Of a DNA stretch of 64,000 bases, positions 53,171 through 60,906 are shown one piece after another; within the stretch, counting starts at the first letter, position 1, and each line of letters opens with the position of its first letter. This stretch comes from Fen-1364 sp049515135 (GTDB lineage: Bacteria; Spirochaetota; Spirochaetia; SZUA-6; Fen-1364). The translations under genes were made by a program, and so were the position numbers. The stretch covers positions 33,417 through 97,416 of the forward strand of contig JBEKUJ010000016.1 of the NCBI GenBank assembly GCA_049515135.1. The letters are read 5' to 3'. Under the pieces are notes generated by a model. It had not been told where the DNA came from, made no database searches, and saw only the letters and a program-made list of their open reading frames with translations.

Positions 53171-53401
53171 GTGAATAAAGCAAGCAAATACAAGTTTCTA
53201 TTAGAGCAACAGACGGGGCGGCTTTACCGAGAATTGCCTTCATCTCAAGGTGAACGTACAGATACTTCGTCAACCCGGTTGACGAAGTCAACTACCAAAC
53301 AAAGGGCCGCTGCCGAGGTAGATAAGAGCCGGATCGAAATGAATCATCAACCAAGGGAGGTAGTTGTCCAGGTTTCCGCATTGACCATCCACTTCACCTA
53401 A
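53171..53401 (+). CDS. Small hypothetical element protein
   Basis: GTG 53171 with AAAGGAAG upstream gives 76 residues (MNKASKYKFLLEQQTGRLYR). The C-terminal VVVQVSALTIHFT resembles the end of the product of the gene at 52587. Function unknown. Confidence 0.4.
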   Translation: MNKASKYKFLLEQQTGRLYRELPSSQGERTDTSSTRLTKSTTKQRAAAEVDKSRIEMNHQPREVVVQVSALTIHFT

Positions 53402-53414
53402 ATAGGGAGTTTCA

Positions 53415-53672
53415 TTGTCCGATCTCCTGGCCGCCCTCGATGTCCAGCTCGCAAAAGCGCTCCGTGCGCTCGACCTGGCCGGGACCCTTGCCGATGCACT
53501 GGCGCGGCAGACGCCGAAACGGGGCTGGGAAGATGACCGCGTCCAGGAAAGTATCCGACGTGTCAATGCTGTGCGTGCGGCGCTCATATCCGCAGGGATC
53601 CCCTTGCCGCCCTTGCGTGAACTCTGGATGAAACAAGAGCGGTACGGCTTGGGCGGATCATCGGATGAATGA
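53415..53672 (+). CDS. Small hypothetical protein upstream of the large terminase
   Basis: TTG 53415 with GGGAG upstream gives 85 residues (SDLLAALDVQLAKALRALDL). It overlaps the TerL start by eight bases, so it is coupled. It resembles small helical proteins found before TerL in phages, such as head-completion proteins, but this is not certain. Confidence 0.45.
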   Translation: MSDLLAALDVQLAKALRALDLAGTLADALARQTPKRGWEDDRVQESIRRVNAVRAALISAGIPLPPLRELWMKQERYGLGGSSDE

Positions 53673-55683
53673 ACTCGGCTTCTTTGATTCGATTCTCGAC
53701 CTATTTCCCATAGCGCCCCCGCCTCGGTCAATCTTCGACTACGTTCAAGGCAAACGCATCATGGGGGGAAATACCCCTTGGCCGGGATTCTGGGATGGCA
53801 ACCGCACACCATTCTGGAAGGAAGTTCTGGAGGTCGACCTCTCGCCATTTTCCCCGGTGCGTCACGAGGTCATCATGTGCAGCTCGCAGATCGGAAAGAC
53901 GAGCAACCTGGCTGAGAACACCATCTTGTATTACATCGGGGCTTGCCCGACCGAGATTTTATATGTCACCGCCACCGAAAATCTGGCAGACGAGTTTTCG
54001 ATCAAGCGCTTGGACCCCGCCCTGGAGAGCATGGGCCTGGAGAAACGTATCTTCGCCCAGACTACAAGCCGCCGATCACGGCTATCGGGGAATACCGTGA
54101 GATCAAAGTCCTACATGTCGGGCAGTATTAACATATGTTCCGCGCAGAGCGCATCAGATCTCCGCAGTGCGTCGAAAAAGATTCTCATCAGGGATGAGGT
54201 TGATTCCGCGCCTGCGGAATTAAAACTTGAAGGGTCGTGGCTGAAGGTAAGCGAGGCTCGCACCGCGGCATTCGGGTCACGCGCGAAGATCCTGGACATC
54301 TCCACGCCGACCACCTTCCTGGAGAGCCCGATCAACAAGATGTACGAGGCCGGGGACTGTCGCAAGTTCTGCGTCAACTGTCCCCGGTGCGGCAAGGAGC
54401 AGGTGCTGGAGTTCGGCTCGCGCGAGACCGCCCACGGCCTCAAGGGCAAGTTCAAGGGCGGCGAGCTCGTGGAGGCCGTCTATGTCTGCGTGCACTGCCG
54501 CGGCGAGATCCAGAACAATGAGAAAGCTGCCATGATCGCCACGGGCCGGTGGATTGCTACGAAGAAAAGTTCCAATCCCTTCCTGGTGAGCCGCCACCTC
54601 AGCGCCTTGTACTCGCCGTTCATGTCATGGACCGAGCTCTACCGGAAGTGGCTGGAGTCTGAGGGCTCGGCGGAGGATATGCGCGCGTTCACGAACCTTC
54701 TCCTGGGCGAGCCCTTCCGCGAGAGCGGCACCCGCCCCACTTTGAGCAAGGTCATATCCCTCCGCGGCAGCTATGCCAGCGGGGTAGTGCCGGGCAAAAT
54801 GGCCGGCGACGTGTTCGTCGGTCCGCTCTATATCACCTTCGGGGTCGACGTTCAGCAGGGTGTGGCCAACGATCCCGACCAGCCGCCGCGCCTGGAAATC
54901 TCCGTCGTAGGCACCGGAAACCATTACCGCACGTGGGAGATCTGCCACCGCGTTTTCCCCGGGCCCGTGGACAACGCCCATGCCGGCGCCTGGGAGGACC
55001 TGAATAAATGGGCGCTGGCCGGCGGACTCAATCCTGTCCGCGCTGACGGCATGCGATGGCAGACCTCCTTCGGTCTTTTTGACTCGGGGTACCTGCCCGA
55101 CGTCGTACAGAAGTTCAGCGAGCGCTGGGAGGGCTGCGCGCCGTCGAAGGACTTCGGCTGGCTGCTCAAGCAGAAGGGCGAAAAGGCCGACGTACCAGGG
55201 CCGAGGGACTACAAGCGATATCGCATCACGCACCTCGGCGGCAACACCCGCGAGACCGTCGAGTTCTCCCGCAACTGGTACCTGCGCGTTTTCTACAACT
55301 GCTTGAACGTGGCGCGTGCGCTCCGCGATCCCCAGCCCCCGTCATTCTGCGAGTTCCCGTATGACTACACCGAGGAGCAATTCGAGCAGCTCCGCGCCTA
55401 CGAAATGCGATCCGACGGCAGTTTCGTCAAGGTGCACGGGCGAACCGAGATGACCTCCTGCCACCTCATGGCCATGGTCGCCGGGGACGTGTTCATCGAC
55501 AAGGCCGTCCAGGAAAAGAAACTCCAGGCGCGCGCCGCGGGCGCAAGCGCATTCGAGATCGAGAAGATCGATCACCGCTACCTCCTGGCCGTCTGGGAAC
55601 GTGCCTACCCCTGGAAGACACAGGAACAGGATTCGCAACAGCAGCCCCCGCAGCCTCTCGATTCGCAGCAGGTGGTCAAATGA
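53665..55683 (+). CDS. Terminase large subunit, GpA family
   Basis: The 672-residue GpA-type packaging motor has the ATPase motifs MCSSQIGKTSNLAE (Walker A region, about residues 70-84) and KKILIRDEVDSAP (Walker B, about 172). A zinc-like C-x-x-C pair lies in CVNCPRCGKEQ (about 235) with a second in CVHCRG. The nuclease region has ITFGVDVQQGV (about 394) and LFDSGYLPDVV. Length and order match full-length GpA proteins. It would cut and pump DNA into procapsids, yet no portal or capsid gene follows; the next gene is a recombinase. Confidence 0.92.
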   Translation: MNELGFFDSILDLFPIAPPPRSIFDYVQGKRIMGGNTPWPGFWDGNRTPFWKEVLEVDLSPFSPVRHEVIMCSSQIGKTSNLAENTILYYIGACPTEILYVTATENLADEFSIKRLDPALESMGLEKRIFAQTTSRRSRLSGNTVRSKSYMSGSINICSAQSASDLRSASKKILIRDEVDSAPAELKLEGSWLKVSEARTAAFGSRAKILDISTPTTFLESPINKMYEAGDCRKFCVNCPRCGKEQVLEFGSRETAHGLKGKFKGGELVEAVYVCVHCRGEIQNNEKAAMIATGRWIATKKSSNPFLVSRHLSALYSPFMSWTELYRKWLESEGSAEDMRAFTNLLLGEPFRESGTRPTLSKVISLRGSYASGVVPGKMAGDVFVGPLYITFGVDVQQGVANDPDQPPRLEISVVGTGNHYRTWEICHRVFPGPVDNAHAGAWEDLNKWALAGGLNPVRADGMRWQTSFGLFDSGYLPDVVQKFSERWEGCAPSKDFGWLLKQKGEKADVPGPRDYKRYRITHLGGNTRETVEFSRNWYLRVFYNCLNVARALRDPQPPSFCEFPYDYTEEQFEQLRAYEMRSDGSFVKVHGRTEMTSCHLMAMVAGDVFIDKAVQEKKLQARAAGASAFEIEKIDHRYLLAVWERAYPWKTQEQDSQQQPPQPLDSQQVVK

Positions 55684-55780
55684 TACGGCCATACCGCATG
55701 CGGGGAAGGGTCAGACCAGGGGTTACCGGGGCTTGAAAAGTAGTATACAAAAGAGCAATTAAGTAGACAAAGGGCGCAAG

Positions 55781-56638
55781 ATGCGAACCGCAATCGTGAA
55801 GAAATCAAGCCTTTCCTCCCGGCTCCTTCAGGTGAAGGCGCGTGGAAAGGAGAGCACAAAGACCTATCGATCACTGATGCGGAGCTTCGAGGCAAGCGGG
55901 CACCCGCAGACCATCGAGGGCTTTGCCGAGTACATCGAAGAGCTGAGGGCAACGCGCCCCGCGGCAACCGTGAATCTTGCAATCGCAGCAGGCCGCAAGG
56001 CCTTCCTCCAGGCGGGGGAGCTTGCGGGAATGAGTACAAAAGAGCTGGCTGTCATCAAGATGGCCCTCTCTGAGCTACGGAACGTCAAGAAGGGAGCCCC
56101 GCAGGTGAGGACCGTCAACCCCCAGGAACGCGGGATCCTCTTCGATGCCCTCCCCTACCGGGTGCGCATGATCGCCGAAACCATCTATGCCACGGGCTGC
56201 CGGGTGTCTGAGCTGGCAAGGCTACGGCTGGCAGCGGTGAAAGAAGAAGATGAATGGATAGAACTGCGCATCAGGGGCAAGGGTGACAAAGAACGGAAGG
56301 TGAGCATCCCCGCGGAGATGTTCCGCCGCATCCGCGCTACCTTCCCCGAGGGGAAGGAGTTCCTGTTCACGACCTCGAGGGGCAATCCCTACGGGAGGGA
56401 GTACATATCGCGGGAGATCGCCCGGGCATCAAAGCGCGTGCTGGGGCGAGAGGTGAGGGCGCATCAACTGAGGCATTCAAGGGCAACGGATCTTTACCAG
56501 GCTACGGGCAGGATAAAGGCAGTCAAGGAACTACTCGGTCATAGCGATGAGGCGATCACCCTGCGCTATTACGTGCGGGACACGTTCACCCCCGAGGAGC
56601 TTTTCGAGGGGGAGGCCATGAATGGAGGCAGCGAATGA
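55781..56638 (+). CDS. XerD-like tyrosine recombinase (internal)
   Basis: The 285-residue protein has no arm-binding domain. The catalytic residues are R141 (ATGCRVSELARL), the Lys region KGDKERKVSIP, H228 and R231 (HQLRHSRATDL), H254 (LLGHSDEA) and Y263 (LRYYVRDT). It is smaller and of another type than the three tRNA-adjacent integrases. It sits where portal and capsid genes would be expected, and may resolve multimers or mark the scar of a second insertion or deletion. Confidence 0.92.
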   Translation: MRTAIVKKSSLSSRLLQVKARGKESTKTYRSLMRSFEASGHPQTIEGFAEYIEELRATRPAATVNLAIAAGRKAFLQAGELAGMSTKELAVIKMALSELRNVKKGAPQVRTVNPQERGILFDALPYRVRMIAETIYATGCRVSELARLRLAAVKEEDEWIELRIRGKGDKERKVSIPAEMFRRIRATFPEGKEFLFTTSRGNPYGREYISREIARASKRVLGREVRAHQLRHSRATDLYQATGRIKAVKELLGHSDEAITLRYYVRDTFTPEELFEGEAMNGGSE

Positions 56639-56886
56639 GTGGCATGTGTTTTTTCGAGAAAGGAATCAAGGGGGTCACGAGATTGAAGGCCTATCTTCCC
56701 AAAGTGAAAGAGGGGGAGTACCCGGTGGAGGTGACCGAGGTTGACAGCATGATCCAACTGACTGTCGGGGAAAATATGGTCGAGATGGACGTATCGACCG
56801 CAGATGACTTTTTCAACTGCCTGAAGCAGGCGATGGATCGCCGCTACATCGAACCGCCAAAGGAGAAGGCACCCGGGGAGGTATAA
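56635..56886 (+). CDS. Small hypothetical protein
   Basis: This 83-residue acidic protein (MSGMCFFEKGIKGVTRLKAY) overlaps the recombinase stop by four bases. It has the look of small phage accessory proteins. No family recognised. Confidence 0.45.
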   Translation: MSGMCFFEKGIKGVTRLKAYLPKVKEGEYPVEVTEVDSMIQLTVGENMVEMDVSTADDFFNCLKQAMDRRYIEPPKEKAPGEV

Positions 56887-56917
56887 TCACACGGCAGGAC
56901 CCTGGCGCACTTCACCT

Positions 56918-56934
56918 TGCCCCGCCACGGGGCA
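56918..56934. repeat. Short GC hairpin
   Basis: TGCCCCG/CGGGGCA with a 3-base loop lies in the gap after the recombinase operon; it may end that transcript. Confidence 0.35.
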
Positions 56935-56987
56935 CGGTTCCAGCACTTGACGACCGTTCCTATGCCGATACACTATTTGAAAGAGAG

Positions 56988-57010
56988 GCCCCGAGTTAGC
57001 GACCCGGGGC
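56988..57010 (-). terminator. Hairpin after the tRNA-like gene (minus strand)
   Basis: A 6-bp stem (GCCCCG with its complement at 57005-57010) is followed, reading leftward, by CTCTCTTT. It would end transcription of the tRNA-like gene. Confidence 0.45.
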
Positions 57011-57013
57011 AGG

Positions 57014-57086
57014 GGTGGGTGACCGGTCTTGAACCGGCATTCCCGGGACTACCAATCTCGTGCTCTACCATTTGAGCTACACCCAC
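57014..57086 (-). tRNA. tRNA-Thr-like gene (anticodon GGT) inside the element
   Basis: A 73-base cloverleaf reads leftward. The acceptor GTGGGTG/CACCCAC pairs fully, and the D-arm is GCTC/GAGC. The anticodon loop is TTGGTAG (GGT, Thr). The T-arm is GCCGG-TTCAAGA-CCGGT. The anticodon stem has one A-C mismatch, and the discriminator base is C, which is odd for Thr. No CCA is encoded. It could be a phage-borne tRNA or a decaying one. Confidence 0.7.
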
Positions 57087-57091
57087 CAGGC

Positions 57092-57119
57092 ACCCCAGGA
57101 TCGCTAAAGGTCCTGGGGT
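57092..57119. terminator. Hairpin between the small minus-strand operon and the tRNA-like gene
   Basis: ACCCCAGGA (57092-57100) pairs with TCCTGGGGT (57111-57119). It lies between the 3' end of the minus-strand gene at 57125 and the tRNA-like gene. No long T-tract. Confidence 0.4.
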
Positions 57120-57124
57120 CCTTC

Positions 57125-57583
57125 TTAGGTGCTCACCTTAGCAGGTAGAACCGACGGCGCCCTTCCTTGCTCTTCTTGTGTAGGTTTCAATGTCTCAGGG
57201 TAAGACATTGATCTGGGAGCGCGAGGACGTGGCTTTCTATTGATCTGCGCCGTCAGTTTCCAATTTCCGTAACTACCTGGCCGGTGTGCGGGGTCTACCG
57301 CAAAAGGCTCGATGCCGAGCATTTTCTCAATCTTCGCAAGCCGGGCGTTTAGGGATTCTTGATTCTGAGCCCGCAATCCATCGACGCGGTGATACTCTTT
57401 CAAGTCATAGTTGAGCTGGTCATGCCGCAAGAGGGCGGCGCTCACTCGTTCCGCGACGGTCATTTCCAAGTTTCGCAGTCGCTCCGTGATGAAGGCTTTC
57501 GCCTGCTCGACCGTCATGAGCGCCTTGCCGTCCGGAAGAATAGCGCCCTTTTCGGTGACCTCGGCAACAAGCTCGACGTTCAC
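57125..57583 (-). CDS. Hypothetical element protein
   Basis: This 152-residue protein has a helical first half (EQAKAFITERLRNLEMTVAE, AQNQESLNARLAKIEKML) and a basic Pro-rich tail. It is the third gene of a three-gene minus-strand operon with four-base spacing or overlap. Function unknown. Confidence 0.5.
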   Translation of the reverse strand: MNVELVAEVTEKGAILPDGKALMTVEQAKAFITERLRNLEMTVAERVSAALLRHDQLNYDLKEYHRVDGLRAQNQESLNARLAKIEKMLGIEPFAVDPAHRPGSYGNWKLTAQINRKPRPRAPRSMSYPETLKPTQEEQGRAPSVLPAKVST

Positions 57584-57762
57584 TGCGGGGATCCTCCCGC
57601 GTACTTGCGCAGGACATAACGGGCCCGGGCGCCCTCGATAGGAAGGCGCATCGCATACCAGAGGAGCGCCGAGGTTTTTTCCTCCAGCTCGCGCCCGAGG
57701 TTCTCCCCTTTTTTGACGGAGAATGTGATCGGCACGTGGAGGAAGTGAAAATGAATCTGCAT
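57580..57762 (-). CDS. Small hypothetical element protein
   Basis: ATG 57762 gives 60 residues (MQIHFHFLHVPITFSVKKGE). The frame is open upstream but that part overlaps the preceding gene in another frame. Stop overlaps the next start by four bases. Function unknown. Confidence 0.45.
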   Translation of the reverse strand: MQIHFHFLHVPITFSVKKGENLGRELEEKTSALLWYAMRLPIEGARARYVLRKYAGGSPQ

Positions 57763-57766
57763 GGCA

Positions 57767-57985
57767 TTACTCGGAATCGTCGAGGAAAAACTCATCAGGA
57801 AGATCGTCGCGCAGCGAACCGATGGTAAGCGTAACCAGGAAGCCGAGGCCCTGCGCGCCTTGAACGGACAGAGGGCGCCGCCTGTGCTCCAGCAAGTCGC
57901 CGAGGACCTCCAGGGCGCGCACCATATCGCCCCGCGTTTGCCGTGTGGATACGGATCCCGCTCTCTTTTCGATTGCACTGGCCAT
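57767..57985 (-). CDS. Small acidic hypothetical element protein
   Basis: The first gene of the minus-strand operon encodes 72 residues (MASAIEKRAGSVSTRQTRGD), with an acidic C-terminus (PDEFFLDDSE). GGAGGTG lies upstream of the ATG. It is divergent from the ribbon-helix-helix gene at 58120. Confidence 0.5.
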   Translation of the reverse strand: MASAIEKRAGSVSTRQTRGDMVRALEVLGDLLEHRRRPLSVQGAQGLGFLVTLTIGSLRDDLPDEFFLDDSE

Positions 57986-58053
57986 GGTTTTTTTTCACCT
58001 CCATGAGTCGAAACTATCACCCTCTGGAGGCACTTGCAATTCTTGAGTAATCA

Positions 58054-58070
58054 TGATAACATTGCTATCA
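58054..58070. promoter_or_regulatory. Operator-like inverted repeat in a divergent promoter region
   Basis: TGATA and TATCA separated by 7 bases lie between the divergent genes at 57985 and 58120, in an AT-rich stretch. The downstream gene encodes a ribbon-helix-helix protein that could bind it. Confidence 0.4.
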
Positions 58071-58119
58071 GTAATAATCAAGGCAACGGGAAAACTACGG
58101 GGTGCACGAGGTAGCGCGG

Positions 58120-58260
58120 ATGAAACAGATATTGCTCAGGAAAGTTCCCGATGATCTCCACAAGAAGCTGAAGGCGGCAGCCGTCGAAGCCGAGAAGTCC
58201 ATGCAGGACTACATCATCGAGATTCTGGCAAGAGCGGTCAGGAAGGCAGGCAAAGCATGA
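58120..58260 (+). CDS. Ribbon-helix-helix (Arc-like) protein, 46 residues
   Basis: The product MKQILLRKVPDDLHKKLKAA followed by a helix (EAEKSMQDYIIEILARAV) is a textbook ribbon-helix-helix repressor or antitoxin. Its stop overlaps the next gene by four bases, an arrangement common in toxin-antitoxin pairs. Confidence 0.7.
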   Translation: MKQILLRKVPDDLHKKLKAAAVEAEKSMQDYIIEILARAVRKAGKA

Positions 58261-58439
58261 ATGGACGAAGTACAGAGCTGGAGCGGATCCTTGCGGAAAG
58301 CAGGCAGTTTTTCGCCTCTGTTGAACGGACAACGCGCGAGCATACCAGGGCTGGCATGCGGAGACCAGAGGCTCTGGAGCTGGCCGTCGATGAGGAGCTG
58401 AGCGCATTGATCCGCGCCGCGGAGGCGGGGAAGGGCTGA
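58257..58439 (+). CDS. Small hypothetical partner of the RHH protein
   Basis: This 60-residue helical protein (ELERILAESRQFFASVERTT) is coupled to the ribbon-helix-helix gene. It has no recognised toxin motif; it might be an antitoxin accessory or a second regulator. Confidence 0.45.
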   Translation: MNGRSTELERILAESRQFFASVERTTREHTRAGMRRPEALELAVDEELSALIRAAEAGKG

Positions 58440-58464
58440 CGTGCCGAATGTCGCGAAAGGATTT

Positions 58465-58980
58465 TTATGACTTGTCGATGGTCTTTTCTTCCGGACCACG
58501 CCGGACCAAAGTTGATGCTTTTCGATCATTGGTGTTCGTAGCCCACCACCTGTCAAATCGCTCGCGTTCGGAAATCTCCGCTGAATCTGTAAGGGCTGTG
58601 AATTCCAGCTGCACGGTAGCCACCCGTATTGGAAACTCAAATACGACGCGATTGAGTTGTCGCTTGATCCCCGGATCTCCGATGGCTTGCCTGCTTACCG
58701 TGAGTATTTTTTGCACTTGATTGGTATCGGCGTTATAGTAGAAAAACAAGACACTGTTATTGCGCAAAAGGCATCCGGCAATTCTCTCTATTGCTTGCTC
58801 TCTTTCGCGAAGATCGAACAGATCGACTGAAGCATTATCGAAGATGAAGACCTCGCCTTCTTTGCCAAATCGCTCGCGCACCATTTCCGCTGTCACTTTC
58901 AATTCGTTATGTTCGCGATTTCTGCTGTCTTTAGACACGACTTCCCCCCTTTGAAAACGTTCGGCCTGCTCACTAGTCAA
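58465..58980 (-). CDS. Hypothetical cargo protein near the right end
   Basis: This 171-residue protein reads leftward from near the right subterminal repeat. Landmarks are VRERFGKEGEVFIFDNASVD, AGCLLRNNSVLFFYYNADTN and FDRWWATNTND. Its position between the accessory genes and attR is where satellites carry cargo. No family recognised; the composition is slightly more AT-rich than neighbours. Confidence 0.5.
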   Translation of the reverse strand: MTSEQAERFQRGEVVSKDSRNREHNELKVTAEMVRERFGKEGEVFIFDNASVDLFDLREREQAIERIAGCLLRNNSVLFFYYNADTNQVQKILTVSRQAIGDPGIKRQLNRVVFEFPIRVATVQLEFTALTDSAEISERERFDRWWATNTNDRKASTLVRRGPEEKTIDKS

Positions 58981-58997
58981 TTCGGTGCTCTGCCTAT

Positions 58998-59022
58998 TGA
59001 CTAGCGAATTGACAAGTCTTTT
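58998..59022. repeat. Right copy of the 25-bp subterminal repeat
   Basis: This matches 41975-41999 with one base different and the same orientation. See the left copy; possible integrase or excisionase arm site. Confidence 0.6.
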
Positions 59023-59128
59023 TTCAAAACTCTGTGCTAATAGTACGCTAAATCATGCTTTTTTGCCTATTGATTGGCGGGAAATGCGCTGTATATAGGA
59101 CGATACGGCCAGTGCGCGGATTGTCCCC

Positions 59129-59173
59129 GCTCGACACGCTGGGGGTCACAAGTTCAACTCTTGTGCCGCCCAT
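59129..59173 (+). repeat. attR of element 1 / att site of element 2 (tRNA-Val 3' fragment)
   Basis: This is the second copy of the 45-bp tRNA-Val repeat. The 5' half of the tRNA is missing upstream, so only the left copy is a gene. The integrase at 59292 starts 118 bp later, as the first integrase starts 115 bp after attL. Confidence 0.95.
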
Positions 59174-59178
59174 AGCCA

Positions 59179-59199
59179 ACTCTTTACGTTGTAAAGAGT
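59179..59199. repeat. 9-bp inverted repeat with 3-base loop
   Basis: ACTCTTTAC-GTT-GTAAAGAGT lies five bases after attR. Two TGTGACACT direct repeats follow near 59242-59265. They may be recombinase or terminator signals of the second element. Confidence 0.5.
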
Positions 59200-59291
59200 A
59201 ATTAAGAAGGGACCGAAAACGGACCTTCCAAAAGCATCGACTGTGACACTATCTGTGACACTGAGGGTCGCAGATAGCTTGGAGGTGCTCT

Positions 59292-60473
59292 ATGGAACGT
59301 CCCAAGCGGCCCTATTCCTTGTTTAAACGACCCGCTATACGATTCCGCTACATCTATTATTGCCGCTTTCGAGGCGAGGATGGCCGATACCTTGCTCCCG
59401 TATCTACTGGGCAGTCAAACAAGGCAGCAGCGTCGAACTGGGCTGATGAGGAGATCAAGAGGGGACACCACATCCAGCCTGGCAAGCGGGGAACTCTCTT
59501 CGACGTATTTGTGTCAGGCTTCTGGTCTTTCAGCGGGGAGTACATCACACGTCAGCTCGCGCGCGGGGGACACTTCTCTCGGCGACTCGCAGAAATGCGC
59601 GCGGCTCAACTGGGAAAGTGGATCTTGCCCTCCTTCAAAGGGAAACCGCTCGGCGGTATCCGACGCCACGAGATCGAAAGTTGGGTGATGAACCTCTATC
59701 GCAACTCGGGTTTGACCCCGAGCACAGTTAATCGCTGTCTGACGAATCTGAAAATACTCATGGCAGAGGCGACACGCCGAGGCTTCTGCGCAGCCGATCC
59801 TGCCGCGGGAATCGCGATGCTGGCCGAAAGGCGCAAAGAACGAGGAGTGCTCTTGCCAGAAGAGATCAAGAAGCTTTTCGCGGTGGACGCCGTCGAGAAG
59901 GTATGGAACCGTGAGCCGGTGTTTTTTGCCGCTGCTATGTTGGCCATAACTGGAGGATTACGGGCTGGAGAGATCCGAGCGCTGCGAGTGATGGATGCTC
60001 ATCCGGATTTCGTGACTGTTTCCGGAAGTTGGGAAGAAGGATTCGGGCGCGGCGGGGCTAAGTGGGGGAGTGAGCGCATCGTGCCGATTCCCAGTCGTAC
60101 GGCAAATGAGCTACAGGCGATCATCAAGTCAAATCCATACCACGATCCTGCGGATCTCATCTTCGTAGGCTTTAAGCGTGGGGTCCCGGTTGGCAAGCAT
60201 GTACTCTCCGATCGCTTCAACGAGGCGTTGGAGCGGATCGGTGTGACCGAGGCGTTACGAAAGGACAGGCGGCTGGTGTTTCATAGCACCCGCCATACGT
60301 TTAATTCAATTATGCGCGGCCGCATCGATTCAGGCAAACTCTTTCGTATCACCGGCCATCGACAGGAGTCGACAAATATTATCTACACGCATGTTCTGCC
60401 GAAGGACTTGGAGGAAGTGCGAGCGGTCCAAGAGGAGATACTCAGCGTTCCCCAGACCAAGAGCGCGTCGTAG
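59292..60473 (+). CDS. int: Tyrosine-family integrase (element 2)
   Basis: The 393-residue integrase has the same layout as the one at 42021. The catalytic residues are R224 (ITGGLRAGEIRAL), H331 and R334 (HSTRHTF), H356 (ITGHRQE) and Y365 (IYTHVL). The N-terminus IRFRYIYYCRFRGEDGRYLA is an arm-binding-type domain. It is full length and may be active. No other genes of its element can be recognised before the tRNA-fMet fragment 430 bp later. Confidence 0.93.
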   Translation: MERPKRPYSLFKRPAIRFRYIYYCRFRGEDGRYLAPVSTGQSNKAAASNWADEEIKRGHHIQPGKRGTLFDVFVSGFWSFSGEYITRQLARGGHFSRRLAEMRAAQLGKWILPSFKGKPLGGIRRHEIESWVMNLYRNSGLTPSTVNRCLTNLKILMAEATRRGFCAADPAAGIAMLAERRKERGVLLPEEIKKLFAVDAVEKVWNREPVFFAAAMLAITGGLRAGEIRALRVMDAHPDFVTVSGSWEEGFGRGGAKWGSERIVPIPSRTANELQAIIKSNPYHDPADLIFVGFKRGVPVGKHVLSDRFNEALERIGVTEALRKDRRLVFHSTRHTFNSIMRGRIDSGKLFRITGHRQESTNIIYTHVLPKDLEEVRAVQEEILSVPQTKSAS

Positions 60474-60906
60474 ATTAAAGGAACCAACGCTATTTAGATG
60501 CACTTCATAAAATTGCACAGTGAGGACAAAGATGTGCTCCGATTGAGGAAATGAGCACTATCTTTCGCAAAAGCCAATCTGGATTGTCTCGGGCTTTTTG
60601 ACCGTTTGCTGCCGTCTGCACGCGCTTGACGGATTCTTGTGATGGCCATAGAATCCGCTTATCCCATGAAGCGGCAGCGCATCCGATGGGATCGGCCCTG
60701 GTGGCTCCCAGGAGTAGGAGGTTGCGCTGCCATATCTTTTCTGCACAAAACTACTGGCTTTTTTCAACTATTTCAAACTGCTTGAAACGCTAGCCTTCGA
60801 GGTTAACGAGAGTTAACTGGCTCACGACATGTTGCTTGCTCACGTCTGCGGCTATCGTTGGATCCATTCTGTAGCCAAACCCCTGGGTGGCTCCTCTCTT
60901 TCTACA
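60474..60906. other. Intergenic remnant between integrases
   Basis: I see no gene in these 433 bases. GTTAAC-GAGA-GTTAAC (an inverted repeat of a 6-bp palindrome) is near 60803. The stretch ends at the tRNA-fMet fragment. It is probably what is left of element 2 after a deletion. Confidence 0.6.

Larger units (their letters stand above)
41906..59173. mobile_element. Integrated phage-satellite-like element at tRNA-Val (about 17.3 kb)
   Basis: The limits are given by the 45-bp tRNA repeat. The contents in order are integrase, control region, helix-turn-helix proteins, primase-helicase, candidate origin, TerS, small unknown genes, TerL, a second recombinase, a tRNA-like gene and small accessory genes. 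No portal, capsid, tail, protease or lysis gene is recognisable. The size and gene set resemble phage-inducible islands or P4-like satellites, but a prophage that lost its structural genes is the main alternative. Confidence 0.85.

Noticed and set aside
41906..59173. Complete, inducible prophage
   Set aside because: No portal, capsid, tail or lysis gene is recognisable despite full-length terminase.
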